Of a stretch of DNA of 64,000 bases, positions 55,225 through 64,000 are shown one piece after another (within the stretch, counting starts at the first letter, position 1; each line of letters opens with the position of its first letter). The notes beneath the pieces were generated by a model. That model had not been told where the DNA came from. It did no database searches and saw nothing but the letters and a program-made list of their open reading frames with translations. This stretch comes from Doryteuthis pealeii (Eukaryota > Mollusca > Cephalopoda > Myopsida > Loliginidae). The translations under genes and the position numbers were made by a program. The stretch is taken from contig CM042150.1 in assembly GCA_023376005.1 (NCBI GenBank), forward strand, positions 75,962,111 to 76,026,110, given 5' to 3'.

Positions 55225-55390
55225 TATATATTCATGCAATTTGTACAACAAATTTATTCTTGGTTTTTGAGTTTTAATTCCATAGAATTTGGTAATGAAT
55301 ACAACTTCATAATATCCATTTTTATTATGTTCCACTTGAAATGATAACAGTTTGATATCTTTGTTAGGGGTGTACTTATTCATAGGCAAT
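55225..55390 (+). repeat. Unclassified repeat F, copy 4
   Basis: 'actcatatatattcatgc', 'gaatttggtaatgaatac', 'cttgaaatgataacagtttg', 'gtgtacttattcatagg', matching 4582-4800 in order. Confidence 0.5.
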
Positions 55391-55422
55391 ATTGCACATC
55401 TGTCTATCTATACATATATTCA

Positions 55423-55424
<2 letters not shown>

Positions 55425-55481
<57 letters not shown>

Positions 55482-55490
55482 GGAGAGGGG
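55425..55490. repeat. (AT)n(AG)n microsatellite
   Basis: AT repeats run into AG repeats. Confidence 0.95.
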
Positions 55491-55879
55491 GAATGATAGG
55501 AAAAATACAATATTTCTTTATTGTTAACAATTTTTTTATTGTCCCCTTTTTTATTGTCACTTTTTTATTTTTTATTGTCACCTTAGGTTTTCATGAGGGG
55601 GTTTTCTTAAGAAAAGAATTTTTGTTAAATTTTAAAAATAGTTGATATGCCACAAAATGAAAAATGAACTGTTAATATAGCATATCCATTTGCTAATGAA
55701 AATTATTTTTTGATATTCAACTGATTACTTTATAATCTCTGCTGTCATAAACACCTGGCAGGGAGATACACATTTGGAAGATATTTCTAAAACCATCATT
55801 TTAATTAGTGGTAACTGTTTGAGTTATATATTTAAAATTGGCTTTTGTTTATTTAGGTGTTTATGTGTTAACCCATTCT

Positions 55880-56215
55880 GTCCATCCTATTTTAAATCAT
55901 AGGTTTGAAGATGATTTGGTTTGATGTTAAAAACATTTGGTGTCAATTTTTGAGGTGTTTTATTCCTTTATCACTGTTTAATGCATTTTTTTCTTCAGAT
56001 CTTTCTATGATAGTAAACTTAGCATCTCTTTTTGAATTGCAGCCATTTGAGTGGAAATGTTGTTCTATAAGTATTAGGTTTATCATAATCTATAGATTTG
56101 ATTCTGTGTCTGTAGTTATTTAATCTAATGTAAAATGGCCATTCTGACTTTGCAGTCTATTGTTTTTGGCTGCGTATACAAGACAGTAAATAAATTATAT
56201 TTTCCTTCTGTAATT
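55880..56215 (-). pseudogene. Penelope-like GIY-YIG fragment, copy 2
   Basis: The minus strand aligns with 28340-28570: both hold, on the plus strand, 'atgatggtgaagttagcat'/'atgatagtaaacttagcat', 'atagatttgattctgtgtc' and 'agtaaataaatt'. It is the C-terminal endonuclease part only, with stops. Different truncation points from the 28-kb copy show independent insertions. Confidence 0.6.
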
Positions 56216-56219
56216 AGAT

Positions 56220-56520
56220 TATTTTATAGAGCAAGAGAAAGAGAAAGAGCATTAATTAGGAAGAGTGTGTTTGTTTGTCCTTGATATACAGCCAAATGGT
56301 TTCATGTAGAGCTACCAAAGTTCATATACATACTTATCAGACACAGGTGAAGATTTTAATTTAAAAAATCTTCTTCAAGGAAAATGAGAAGTTCTTATTG
56401 AGAAAAGCTTTCTAATGATAAACACTAATCAGAGGGAAACCATGTTACTGCAACTTACAACAAATTATGTAGAATCTAAATTTACAAAATTCACAAGAAA
56501 AAAAATGAACAAACTCTAAT
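56220..56520. other. Nothing recognised
   Basis: No gene or repeat was recognised. Confidence 0.4.
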
Positions 56521-56523
56521 ATT

Positions 56524-56768
56524 AAGTAAAGTAAAGTCGTCGGGGTGGCCTAAAGCCAATCAGCGAGGAAGTCTATCCCATTTCACTAGCGCTAGACCAT
56601 GGAGATTGTTTTTTTGTGTCTGAGGTGGAGCGCCACACCTACCATCAGCTCCTTACTTTACCACACAGATCCATGTGCTACTCATACGCTGAGTTGGTGA
56701 GGGCTGGTATCAAACTAGGAATCTTGTGGTTTCTAGCCGATGCTCTACCAACTGAGCTAACCCGGCCC
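56524..56768 (-). mobile_element. SINE family A, copy 8
   Basis: A full-length minus-strand copy. The head is 'gggttagctcagttggtaga' (A box), the B-box region 'agtttgataccagccct', and the tail at the left 'gtaaagtaaagtcgtcgggg'. Confidence 0.92.
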
Positions 56769-56779
56769 TTATTTATATC

Positions 56780-57062
56780 TTCTTACTCAACCTCTCTACT
56801 TGAGCAGAATGTGACTCAGTCATTTTTTAAGTGGAGTGTAACAGCTTTAAATTCAGAGTTTTCCTTCTCCTAGACTGGTTGTTTTACCTGTGTTAAAGAG
56901 CCTGGTCTGCTATACTATCTACCCATAGTTGGAGAGAGAATAGTTGGATTCATATGTTTCACAAGGGTATTAGTGTTATATGAAATGCAAACAGCTTTGT
57001 CCAGGTTTTCAACTCAGTTTACCATGTCCATTTCCCAAAACAATAACCCTTACACCACAAAC
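56780..57062 (-). mobile_element. SINE family B, copy 14
   Basis: Minus-strand copy abutting the family A copy. The tail is 'tcaacctctctacttgagc', the body 'ctagactggttgttttacc' and 'agttggagagagaatagttg', and the head remnant 'aacccttacaccacaaac' at the right. Confidence 0.8.
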
Positions 57063-57370
57063 ATCTCCATCTAATTAGATGTATAAGTCGTTCAAGCAGA
57101 AGATGGAAAATAACAATATAATTTTATTATTTAGTTAAAATTAACAATCTGGTGAAAATAATAGATCTCTCAAATGTCATTCATTTAAGTTAAAAAGACA
57201 TTTCTCAAGAATATTAAATGAAAATTTTTTCTAAACAATCCTTATTCTCATATCTCATAATCTTTTTAGGATGTCAGGATGCTATACCAAGTAATTTCCC
57301 TTCATTACATCTCTTAAGACAATGGGAGGGTGATTGGCAGTGCCCATCTCCTCTCCAAGTAATATAATGG
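57063..57370. other. Nothing recognised
   Basis: No gene or repeat was recognised. Confidence 0.4.
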
Positions 57371-57374
57371 GTTG

Positions 57375-57622
57375 TACTGGGCTATATGGTACCTGTGGCT
57401 TATACAGCTAATTTGAATTCAATTTTCCTTCTCTTAGACTTACCACAGCTAAAGAGCCCAGTTTGTCTTATTATTTACTTGTTAGCTGAATTGGTGGAAA
57501 ACAGATGGATTTGTACCTTTTCTGAGGGCATTAGCATAAACTGAAATACAAACAGCTATGTTCAGAATTTGAACTTGACATACTGGATTCATTTCCTATG
57601 ACAATAGACATTTCACTATCTA
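57375..57622 (-). mobile_element. SINE family B, copy 15
   Basis: 'gaattcaattttccttctct', 'gcccagtttgtcttattatt', 'tgagggcattagcataaact' and 'cagaatttgaacttgac' in minus-strand order. The head is decayed. Confidence 0.75.
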
Positions 57623-57706
57623 CATCTCCACATATTAACTTCATAATAGGAAAACATTGTTGGTAAATCTTTCTTCTGTTGTAAAGAGTTAATCTTTTTA
57701 TAGTTA

Positions 57707-58541
57707 CTAGCAAATATATGCAAGTATTTAAGTTTTAATGTAAGTAAAGTAAAGTTGTCGGGGCGGCCTAAAGTCGGTATCAGCCAATCAGCAAGGGAGT
57801 CTATCCCCTTTTCAATAGCGCTAGACCAAGGAGATTATTTTTAGCATCTGAGGTGGAGCGCCACACCTACCGTCAGTTCCTTACTTTACCGCACAGATCT
57901 CTGTGCTTCTCATATGCTGAGTTGGCGAGGACCAGTATCGAACTAGGAACCTTGTGGTTTCTAGCCGAACGCTCTATCGACTGAGCTAATTATATCAAAT
58001 CAGAAAGGCTAATGAAACTAAATAAGAATGCAGATAAAAAGATTTGAAACAGAGGAGGGTATAATTGAAAAATAGAACAACTGAAACTTACTCTCCCATC
58101 ACTCCGGTCTTTCATTGCTAAATGTTCCTAATTTAACTATTTAGTTAAAATATAAAGTAAAGAATAAAATTACAGTTATTTCTTCTTGTTAATGGACTTC
58201 TTTTAAGATTGCTCATATTCATTAAGATAAAACCAAACAATTAGAAATCAATAATACTTAGCACATATTTATTAAAATTAAATTTTTAATATCAATATGC
58301 AAATTAGCCTTCCTGTTCATACTATAAACTGCAATTTGGTTGTATGTATAAATATAATTGCATGTTATTAGTATGTAGATATGACCCACAGTATTAATAA
58401 GGTAAAACGATTTTATTAATAATTGAGGTTTAAATAAAAAATTTCATGGAGAATAACTAAGAGAATTGTGATTTGAGTAGTGGTATAGTTTCGGTTACAG
58501 ACAAAAAAAACCCCCATACAATCTCTATTATAATAATAAGA
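57707..58541 (-). mobile_element. Non-autonomous Helitron, copy H4, carrying a SINE
   Basis: Minus-strand 5' TCTTATTATTATAATAG-like start at 58541 after host A. The 3' end CTAG lies at 57710-57707 before host T. The terminal hairpin is deleted ('gcaaatatatg' joins directly to 'caagtattt'). A family A SINE sits at 57741-57988. Without it the element is about 590 bp. It lies directly beside the empty-site sequence for H2. Confidence 0.85.
57741..57988 (-). mobile_element. SINE family A, copy 9, inside Helitron H4
   Basis: A full-length minus-strand copy with head 'agctcagtcgatagagcgt', B box 'agttcgatactggtcc' and tail 'taagtaaagtaaagttgtcg'. Its insertion splits the Helitron phrase 'gttttaat...atatcaaat'. 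Family A was therefore active after this Helitron landed. Confidence 0.92.
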
Positions 58542-58552
58542 TTATAAAAGAT

Positions 58553-58630
58553 GAATAATAATACAATAAATAATATTATATGATAATAATGTTTGTAACT
58601 ATTAGCAAAACAAAAGTAAAAGGGATTTTT
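58553..58630 (+). repeat. Paralogous empty site for Helitron H2
   Basis: It reads 'gaataataatacaataaat', then 'aatattata|tgataataatg', then 'ttagcaaaacaaaa'. The same sequence surrounds H2, with the Helitron between 'ata' and 'tga'. The junction here is a plain A|T, so H2 inserted without duplicating or deleting bases. The flanking sequence is an older repeat of unknown class. Confidence 0.85.
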
Positions 58631-58784
58631 GAAACTTGTCTATAAGTCTCATCTTATTTGTCTGATCGTGAACATGCTTATATTGTCCTGTTCCTCTTCA
58701 AAATCAGATTCATTATTTGTTATAACTTGTAAACATAAATCCTCTTATCCAGCATAGACATCTACTTCAATTATTTTAGCACTT

Positions 58785-58866
58785 TATGTGGTATAATGGT
58801 TAGAGTGCTAGACTATTGTTACCGAGTTTGATTTTCACTGAGTGCCCATTTCTAAACCAAATCTAG
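58785..58866 (+). mobile_element. SINE family D, copy 4
   Basis: Head 'gtggtataatggttagagtg' and B box 'gagtttgattttcactgagt', then 'aaaccaaatctagtaac'. Confidence 0.65.
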
Positions 58867-58914
58867 TAACTGATATCTGTTAGATGGAAACTGCAAAGGG
58901 ATGCTGCATGATAT

Positions 58915-59245
58915 GTTAAATAAATCCTGGAAGCAGCACCTCAGAAAAAAGCTACTGTACGGTCACTTACCTCCTATCACACAAACCATCCAAGTAAGAC
59001 AAACAAGACATGCTGGACACTGCTGAAAAAGCAAGGATGAAGTCATAAGTGACATTCTCCTTTGGACACCTACACATGGAGACACCAATGTAGGCTAATC
59101 ACCAAAAAAATACATTGATCAAATCTGTGCGGATGCTGGATTCCATGCTGAGCACTTGCCAGGAGTGATGACTGATCTGGATGGTTGGCAAGAGAGCATT
59201 ATGGGAATCTGTGCTGTCACCATGAGATGATAATGATGACAATGA
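58915..59245 (+). mobile_element. LINE family LB, copy 6
   Basis: Broken plus frames read 'SWKQHLRKKLLYGHLPPIT', 'QTIQVRQTRHAGHC', 'KSDILLWTPTHG' and 'WWQESIMGICAVTM', ending in a GATAATGATGAC tail. It is the best-preserved piece of the LB C-terminus here. Its start at about 58915 is a 5' truncation. Confidence 0.82.
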
Positions 59246-59427
59246 CATTTCTATGTAGAACTTTCAAATCATAACAACATTCAAATATTTTGTGAGGAAA
59301 TCATATATATATATAAGTGCAGAACATTTCTGTTGTTATAAAAAACTGAAAAGGATTTGTTTTTTTTAGCATCAAACTCACAGATTTGTGGATAGCAAGA
59401 GGTTTAACATTTTAGATATAAAAGGTA

Positions 59428-59698
59428 TGTAAATGCAAGATAATTATCTCCCTTGCTTTGCCTGGCCATCCTATTGCATGGGAACAAACACCGTTCGACA
59501 CCGGTAAAAGTCACATGTGCGTGTGGCGCTAGTTTCAATTCTTTTAGCAGGCAGAGAGCGATAGGACAAGAAGTTTCATGTTAAAGACCAGTTGCAAAAC
59601 AGGAGGACAAGTGACAACTCCCGTATTTTTACAAATAAAAAAGTCTTTACCAGTTGAATCTGTTCTTACTCATTCCTTGCCTGGGTGTTGCTGTCACA
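59428..59698 (+). mobile_element. Solo LTR, 271 bp, with target duplication
   Basis: It begins TGTAAATGCAAG, ends GCTGTCACA, and has AATAAA at 59634-59639. Exact 5-bp direct repeats AGGTA lie on both sides (59423-59427 and 59699-59703). TG...CA ends, an internal polyadenylation signal and a 5-bp duplication are what recombination between the two LTRs of a Gypsy- or Bel-type retrotransposon leaves. GC content is above the surroundings. No internal region or second copy was seen. Confidence 0.8.
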
Positions 59699-59719
59699 AG
59701 GTAGCTGATTATTCTTGGT

Positions 59720-59985
59720 GCATGTTTCTAGGGTTTTAAGAAACGAGTTTAAGGAACACAAAGGAAGAGACAAAGACAAGGTGGTTTTATGATTTAGGCT
59801 TTATTCCCAGGTCATAGCCACCATATGGCAAGGAAATATCTTCCTGACAAGTAGTAGAGTCTAGACGCAGTTAAGGCCTGAGTCAGAATGGCCGAGAGAT
59901 TCTCTTGGGGGTCGGAAGTGGGTCCTTTTTTCTGCACATGCTAGGAGGGTTCTTCCGGTGAAGACCTCATGGGAGTATGTTTTTT
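59720..59985 (-). repeat. GC-richer block with minus-strand AATAAA, possible LTR fragment
   Basis: The block contains 'gtagagtctagacgcagtta', 'ggccgagagattctcttgg' and 'tcttccggtgaagacctc'. A TTTATT at about 59800 would be a polyadenylation signal on the minus strand. No clear ends or duplication were seen. The identity is a guess from composition. Confidence 0.3.
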
Positions 59986-59989
59986 TTTT

Positions 59990-60470
59990 TATTTGAATTT
60001 TATTTTAATCCTTACAGAATATAATCCTGAAGAAATGGTGATCAACTTTTGTATCCTTGACTCATTTTTCTTATAATTATTTTTTTAAAAAAGGAAAAAA
60101 CTAATTAAATCCATTGTCAAATTAGGATCAATTTCTAAGCCAAAATAACCATGTTCCTTCGGGTGGAGATTATTTTAAAATAATCTTATAAGTTGAACAT
60201 TTTAAAAGAATGCATTGTTGATAAATAAAAAAAATCTTTTAATTATGTGTATATCCTCTTATTCTGTTCCTGCATTATTTCCTTAAAAAAAAACAACAAC
60301 AAGTAACAAATGACATAAAAATTAATCATTTTACCTATCTTATATCCATTTACAATTTATTTTTTTAATCTGTAATTTAAAATTATTATCCTTGCAGATA
60401 TTACTGCTCATCAAAAAAATTCACAATTAATCTTTTATCTAACATATATGATGTTTCATGCACGAACGTA
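59990..60470. other. AT-rich stretch, nothing recognised
   Basis: No gene or repeat was recognised. Confidence 0.4.
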
Positions 60471-60479
60471 CTTCTACCA

Positions 60480-60655
60480 GAGATTATGATAGTAGCAGGC
60501 AATGCTAATAAAGAGTAGGCAAAAGTGGAGGCAAGACCATAACACGTGTTGATTGGTTAACAACTTTTATTCAACTCCCCGTGACCCCAAGTCACATCTA
60601 CGAAACAAGGGGCATAACCCTTTATTTCGTTCTTAGCAGTAATTGCTTACTGATA
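60480..60655. repeat. GC-richer unclassified block
   Basis: 'ccccgtgaccccaagtcac' and 'caaggggcataaccctttat' stand out from AT-rich flanks. It may be a solo LTR or SINE fragment, but no termini were found. Confidence 0.25.
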
Positions 60656-60810
60656 TAACATATGAATGCAGAATTTCTAATAGATTATTTTTAGTTTTTA
60701 AGAACTTTTTATTTATATTTAGAAATATTTTAGCTCTTATTTTTCTTTGAATTTCCGAGATAATCATGATAAAAAAACAACATCAACAACAACAAGTAAA
60801 AAAAAATTAA

Positions 60811-61042
60811 AGGAGGCAGAATGGCCTATTGTCAGTATCAGCCAAACAGCAAGGGAGTCTATCTCCTTTTCATAAGCACTAGACTAGAGTGATTGTTTTT
60901 GCATATGAGGTGAAGAACCACACCTACCATCAGCTCCCCATTTTACAGCATAGATTTAAGCTGTGCTACTCATGTACTGAGTTGGCAAGGTCTGCTATCA
61001 AGCCTGGAACCTTGCAATTCCTACTGACTGAGTTAGGCTTGA
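60811..61042 (-). mobile_element. SINE family A, copy 10
   Basis: Minus-strand copy. The head is decayed ('aactcagtcagtaggaat'), the B-box region is 'ggcttgatagcagacc', and the body 'ggtgtggttcttcacctc' and 'aaaaggagatagactccc' is clear. Confidence 0.8.
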
Positions 61043-61065
61043 ATAATCATGATACTAATAATAAT

Positions 61066-61260
61066 AAGTTAGAGCTAGTGTGGAAAAACATGAGTAAAAT
61101 GATACTGCTGAAATCAGCTAGAATACAAAGAAGAGTCCTGGGGAGTTGTCGAGACTTGCCTGTTACAGCCTTCATTGAGAACCATCAATTACTACTGGTG
61201 GGAAAACACACTGCTACAACTACTACTACTACTAATAATAATAATAATAATAATAATGAT
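61066..61260 (+). mobile_element. LINE 3' end with TAC/TAA tail (family LC), copy 1
   Basis: The frame gives 'MILLKSARIQRRVLGS' and 'IENHQLLLVGKHT'. An ACT/TAC then AAT microsatellite tail follows. The 'LLxxARILRRVL' ending followed by a trinucleotide tail belongs to a LINE family I recall from marine invertebrates. Confidence 0.55.
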
Positions 61261-61384
61261 AAAAGAAAAAAAAGAAACAAAAAGAGACAAATACCTGAAT
61301 CATGCTAGAGAGCTAAAAAAGTTGTACAACATGAAGGTGGTGGTGATACTAATCATAGTTAGAGCAGTTAGTATAGTCCCCAAA

Positions 61385-61572
61385 GCCTAGAAAAAAGATT
61401 GTGGGGACTGGAGATCAGACAACAGCACTGTTAAAATCAGCTAGAATACTTAGAGGAGTCCTGGAAACTAGAGGAGACATTCTGTCACTCAAACTACATT
61501 GGAAAACCATCAATTAAAACTGGTGTGAAAAACTTTCGAAGAGTAAAATACTACTACTACTACTACTACTGT
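61385..61572 (+). mobile_element. LINE 3' end with TAC tail (family LC), copy 2
   Basis: 'gaaaaaagattgtggggac', 'actgttaaaatcagctagaa', 'agaggagtcctggaaac', then 'aaaccatcaattaaaactgg' and (CTA)n at 61551-61571. It aligns with copy 1 in the same orientation 320 bp upstream. Confidence 0.6.
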
Positions 61573-61574
61573 CC

Positions 61575-61920
61575 TGATTTACACAAACTGGTATCCTCAT
61601 CTTGGTTGTTACATTGATATTTCAGCCATTTTACACAATAGCCATAGCTTAGTTTAGTACAACACATTTGTTATGTTTACATAGCCCCTTGGAATAAAAG
61701 AAAGAGAGGAAGAAGGAATATTAGAAATGAATTACTGTCTGCTGTTTTGCAATCAACATTGATCACCAAGAAAAGAATTAAAGAAAATTTGAATAAACAA
61801 GATAAAATCTCTCCTGATTTAAAAAGTTCAACAACATTTTAATGACATTAACATACAAGGACAATGATGCAAAAACTAAATTAAGATTGGGTATGTAAAC
61901 TGCTGAGACCATTGGGTAAA
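61575..61920. other. Nothing recognised
   Basis: No gene or repeat was recognised. Confidence 0.4.
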
Positions 61921-61934
61921 TAATGTTCTTGCTG

Positions 61935-63245
61935 AAAGAATCAACTATTTTACCAATAGTTGGCAGGAAATTAAACGGCTGCATGCTTTTTTTTCAAAGG
62001 CATTATTATGAAGTAAAAAGAAAAAAAAACTGCGGGATATCACTTTTGTCCATACCGGGAAAAGTTTTTGCCTGCATATTGCTCAATAAACTATCAATCA
62101 TAGCAGATAGATTTTTACCTGAAGCACAATGTGGGTTCTGTGCAAACCGAGGAACTAAAGACATGATTTTTTCCTTGAGACAATTTTGCCTTGCCTACAA
62201 GAATGAGGGCATTGGTCAGTTTAAGGGGGGAACGTTCAGAGTTATTTGAAGTTGGGAGCAGAGTGAAACAGGGATGTGTCCTTGCACTCCCCCTGTTCTC
62301 AATTTTTCTTTATATGGTCTTATCTGATGTCTTCACTAACTCTTCCCAAAGGAGTATGGATACAGACTAGACCAGGAGCAGACCTGTTCAATATCAAACA
62401 ATTTAGATCTGCAAGAAAGACCAAACACATCCTGGTGCGTGAACTCATGTATGCAGATGACACTGCCTTCCTGGCACACAACCACCAAGACGCCCAAGAC
62501 ATAATCACACAATTCGCAGACTCTGCAAAGGCATTTGGGATAAAAATAAACCTCAATAAGACCAAAGTTATGTATCAGCCCCCTTTGACATCACATGACA
62601 CTGGAAAAGACAATGATAGAAGGTCAGATTCTAGCTCAGGTAAATACCTTCAGGTACCTGGGCTCCACAGTTGCCATCAACAATAGACTCAATGCAAACT
62701 TGATCTCTGAATTTCAAATGCTTCCAAAGCATTTGGTCAGCTGAAGAGGCAAGTCTGGTTCAAAAGAGACATCTCCTTGAAAACTAAATGTGCAGTATAC
62801 CATGCCATAGTTCTCTCAACCCTCCTGTACGGTGCAGAAGCCTGGACGTTATACAAAGCGGATGCCCACAGACTACATGTCTATTACATATGTCCTTGCG
62901 CAGTACATTAAATGTCAAGTGGTGCCAACATGTTTCAGACAGGACCATTCTGAAGAGAACTGGACTCCCTGGCATGCACAAAATATTTATCCAACGCAAC
63001 CTGAGATGGGCTGGCCACTTAAACAAATTTGGGGATAACAGACTACCAAAGCAGATTCTGTACTCTCAACTGAGAGAGGGGTTATGTGGAATTAAAAGAT
63101 CGAAGCTCAGGTACAAAGAGAAACCTGAAGAATGTTAACATCCCCATAGGAAGTTGGCAAGATGCAACCAGTGACCAAATAAATTGGAGGAAAAGGATTT
63201 GAGGTGTCATCATCGGAAACGATGGACAGCAAGTAATAATAATAA
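61935..63245 (+). pseudogene. LINE reverse transcriptase, 5'-truncated and internally deleted
   Basis: In order on the plus strand: 'GISLLSIPGKVFACILLNKL' and 'PEAQCGFCANRGTKDMIF' (fingers, 62030-62170); a jump that removes the motif A aspartate region; 'GSRVKQGCVLAPPLFSIFL'-like (motif B, about 62255-62310); 'VRELMYADDTAFLAHNHQD' (motif C YADD, 62430-62490); 'KINLNKTKVMYQPP'; 'YGAEAW'; 'NLRWAGHLNKFGDNRLPKQI' and 'RSKLRYKE' (post-RT block, 62995-63115). Frameshifts separate most blocks. No endonuclease domain was found upstream. The clade is not settled; RTE-like is my best guess. The 3' end is near 63235 at 'gcaagtaataataataa'. Confidence 0.85.
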
Positions 63246-63249
63246 CCAT

Positions 63250-64000
63250 TACACCATGCAAATGAGATGTAAATAGTTGAGTAGGTATGAAGTTACAAAA
63301 GATCATATCAATATTATGATCTTGTTTAGATTTTCTGTATGTTTGATTAGTTTTATTTGAAATTTGAGATTCAAGCAAAAAGGAACATGTTTTTGAATCT
63401 CTAGCAAAATAACATTACGTATAGAGCTTACAAATACCAACATTTTCTATTTTTCAAATAGTGTCATGCATTTCTTTAAAGTTAATCAATTTATTCCCAG
63501 AAAAAAAGTATTTCATTGTGTGCATGAAACAGAAAACAGAGAAAATGACAGAAAAAAAAAGATGATATTTTTAATTTACTGTCCAATATTGATCATGGTA
63601 TTGAATGGACACTATCAGAGATCTTTTTACTCAAAATATTTTGGGAAAGTCAAGGAATCTTTAGTAACCCATAAAAGATATTAGCACTTGTTAAACAGAG
63701 AAAATATGTTTTGCTTTCATTGTTCTTAACATTTTGACAATAGTGTACTGCAAAAATACTGTAGATAAGTGTCTTTTATTTTGCTGAAAGAAAATCCAGA
63801 CACAAAACAGTGGAAAGATTTATTGTAAGCTTAAGATAAATAAAAATATAGATAATAAAAGCAGAGAAGAGAAATAAGGACATGAAGAAGAAGTTTGTAA
63901 AAATAAAGTGTAGAATCAATTTGAAGTCAAAATCTAAGAAAAACAGAGAAATCGAAAATGTTCATGAAATCAGAAAAAAATTAAAAACAGGAAACAAAAT
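63250..64000. other. AT-rich stretch, nothing recognised
   Basis: Purine-rich towards the end. No gene or known repeat was recognised before the window edge. Confidence 0.4.

Noticed and set aside
61200..61260. CRISPR-like or other spaced array
   Set aside because: Simple TAC/AAT trinucleotide repeats of a LINE tail. There are no spaced direct repeats anywhere in the window.

Overview
The window is non-coding, AT-rich animal DNA packed with interspersed repeats. Only one short coding exon could be recognised. Nothing suggests a bacterium, an organelle or a virus. The open frames in the window are short and mostly fall in AT microsatellites, satellite units, transposon debris or the arms of palindromes. 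Four features (at least four tRNA-like retroposon families, Penelope-like elements, Helitrons, LINEs ending in GATGAT) fit an invertebrate, most likely a lophotrochozoan such as a mollusc or cephalopod. That assignment is inference from repeat style and was not tested.

The coding exon is at 48986-49107 (+). It is 122 bp, has clean AG and GTAAGT borders, and encodes part of the zinc-binding helix and the Met-turn of an ADAM17/TACE-like (possibly ADAM10-like) metalloprotease. No other exon of that gene was recognised, so much of the surrounding sequence is probably its introns on the plus strand.

Layout. 0-2.9 kb: a duplicated unclassified repeat, then two LINE 3' ends lying tail to tail. 4.6-6.5 kb: SINEs, then a 73-bp satellite. 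7-10.4 kb: SINEs and an LTR-like repeat. 10.5-11.7 kb: two foldback elements, one with telomere-like repeats inside. 12-19 kb: mostly microsatellites, including 300 bp of GA. 20-24 kb: a mariner MITE, LINE 3' ends (one rearranged) and a 446-bp palindrome. 25-30 kb: nested SINEs, a mariner remnant, a Penelope-like fragment and a Helitron. 33.5-34 kb: a palindrome carrying a hammerhead ribozyme in each arm. 35 kb: a LINE with a 5' inversion. 37-48 kb: SINEs, Tc1/mariner debris, an LTR-like insertion inside an older repeat, and a short foldback. 49-59 kb: the ADAM exon, three Helitrons (one holding a GC-rich retroposed insert, one holding a SINE), and a broken unclassified transposon protein. 59-63.3 kb: a solo LTR with a 5-bp target duplication, two LINE tails and a broken LINE reverse transcriptase.

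The strongest unusual objects are (1) the head-to-head pair of type I hammerhead ribozymes at 33.6-33.8 kb; (2) a non-autonomous Helitron family whose exact ends (A|TC...CTAG|T plus a terminal hairpin) are supported by a matching empty site elsewhere in the window; and (3) a 285-bp GC-rich sequence of unknown origin flanked by an 18-bp duplication. Element termini are given as read by eye. Those without a base-level boundary argument may be off by tens of bases.
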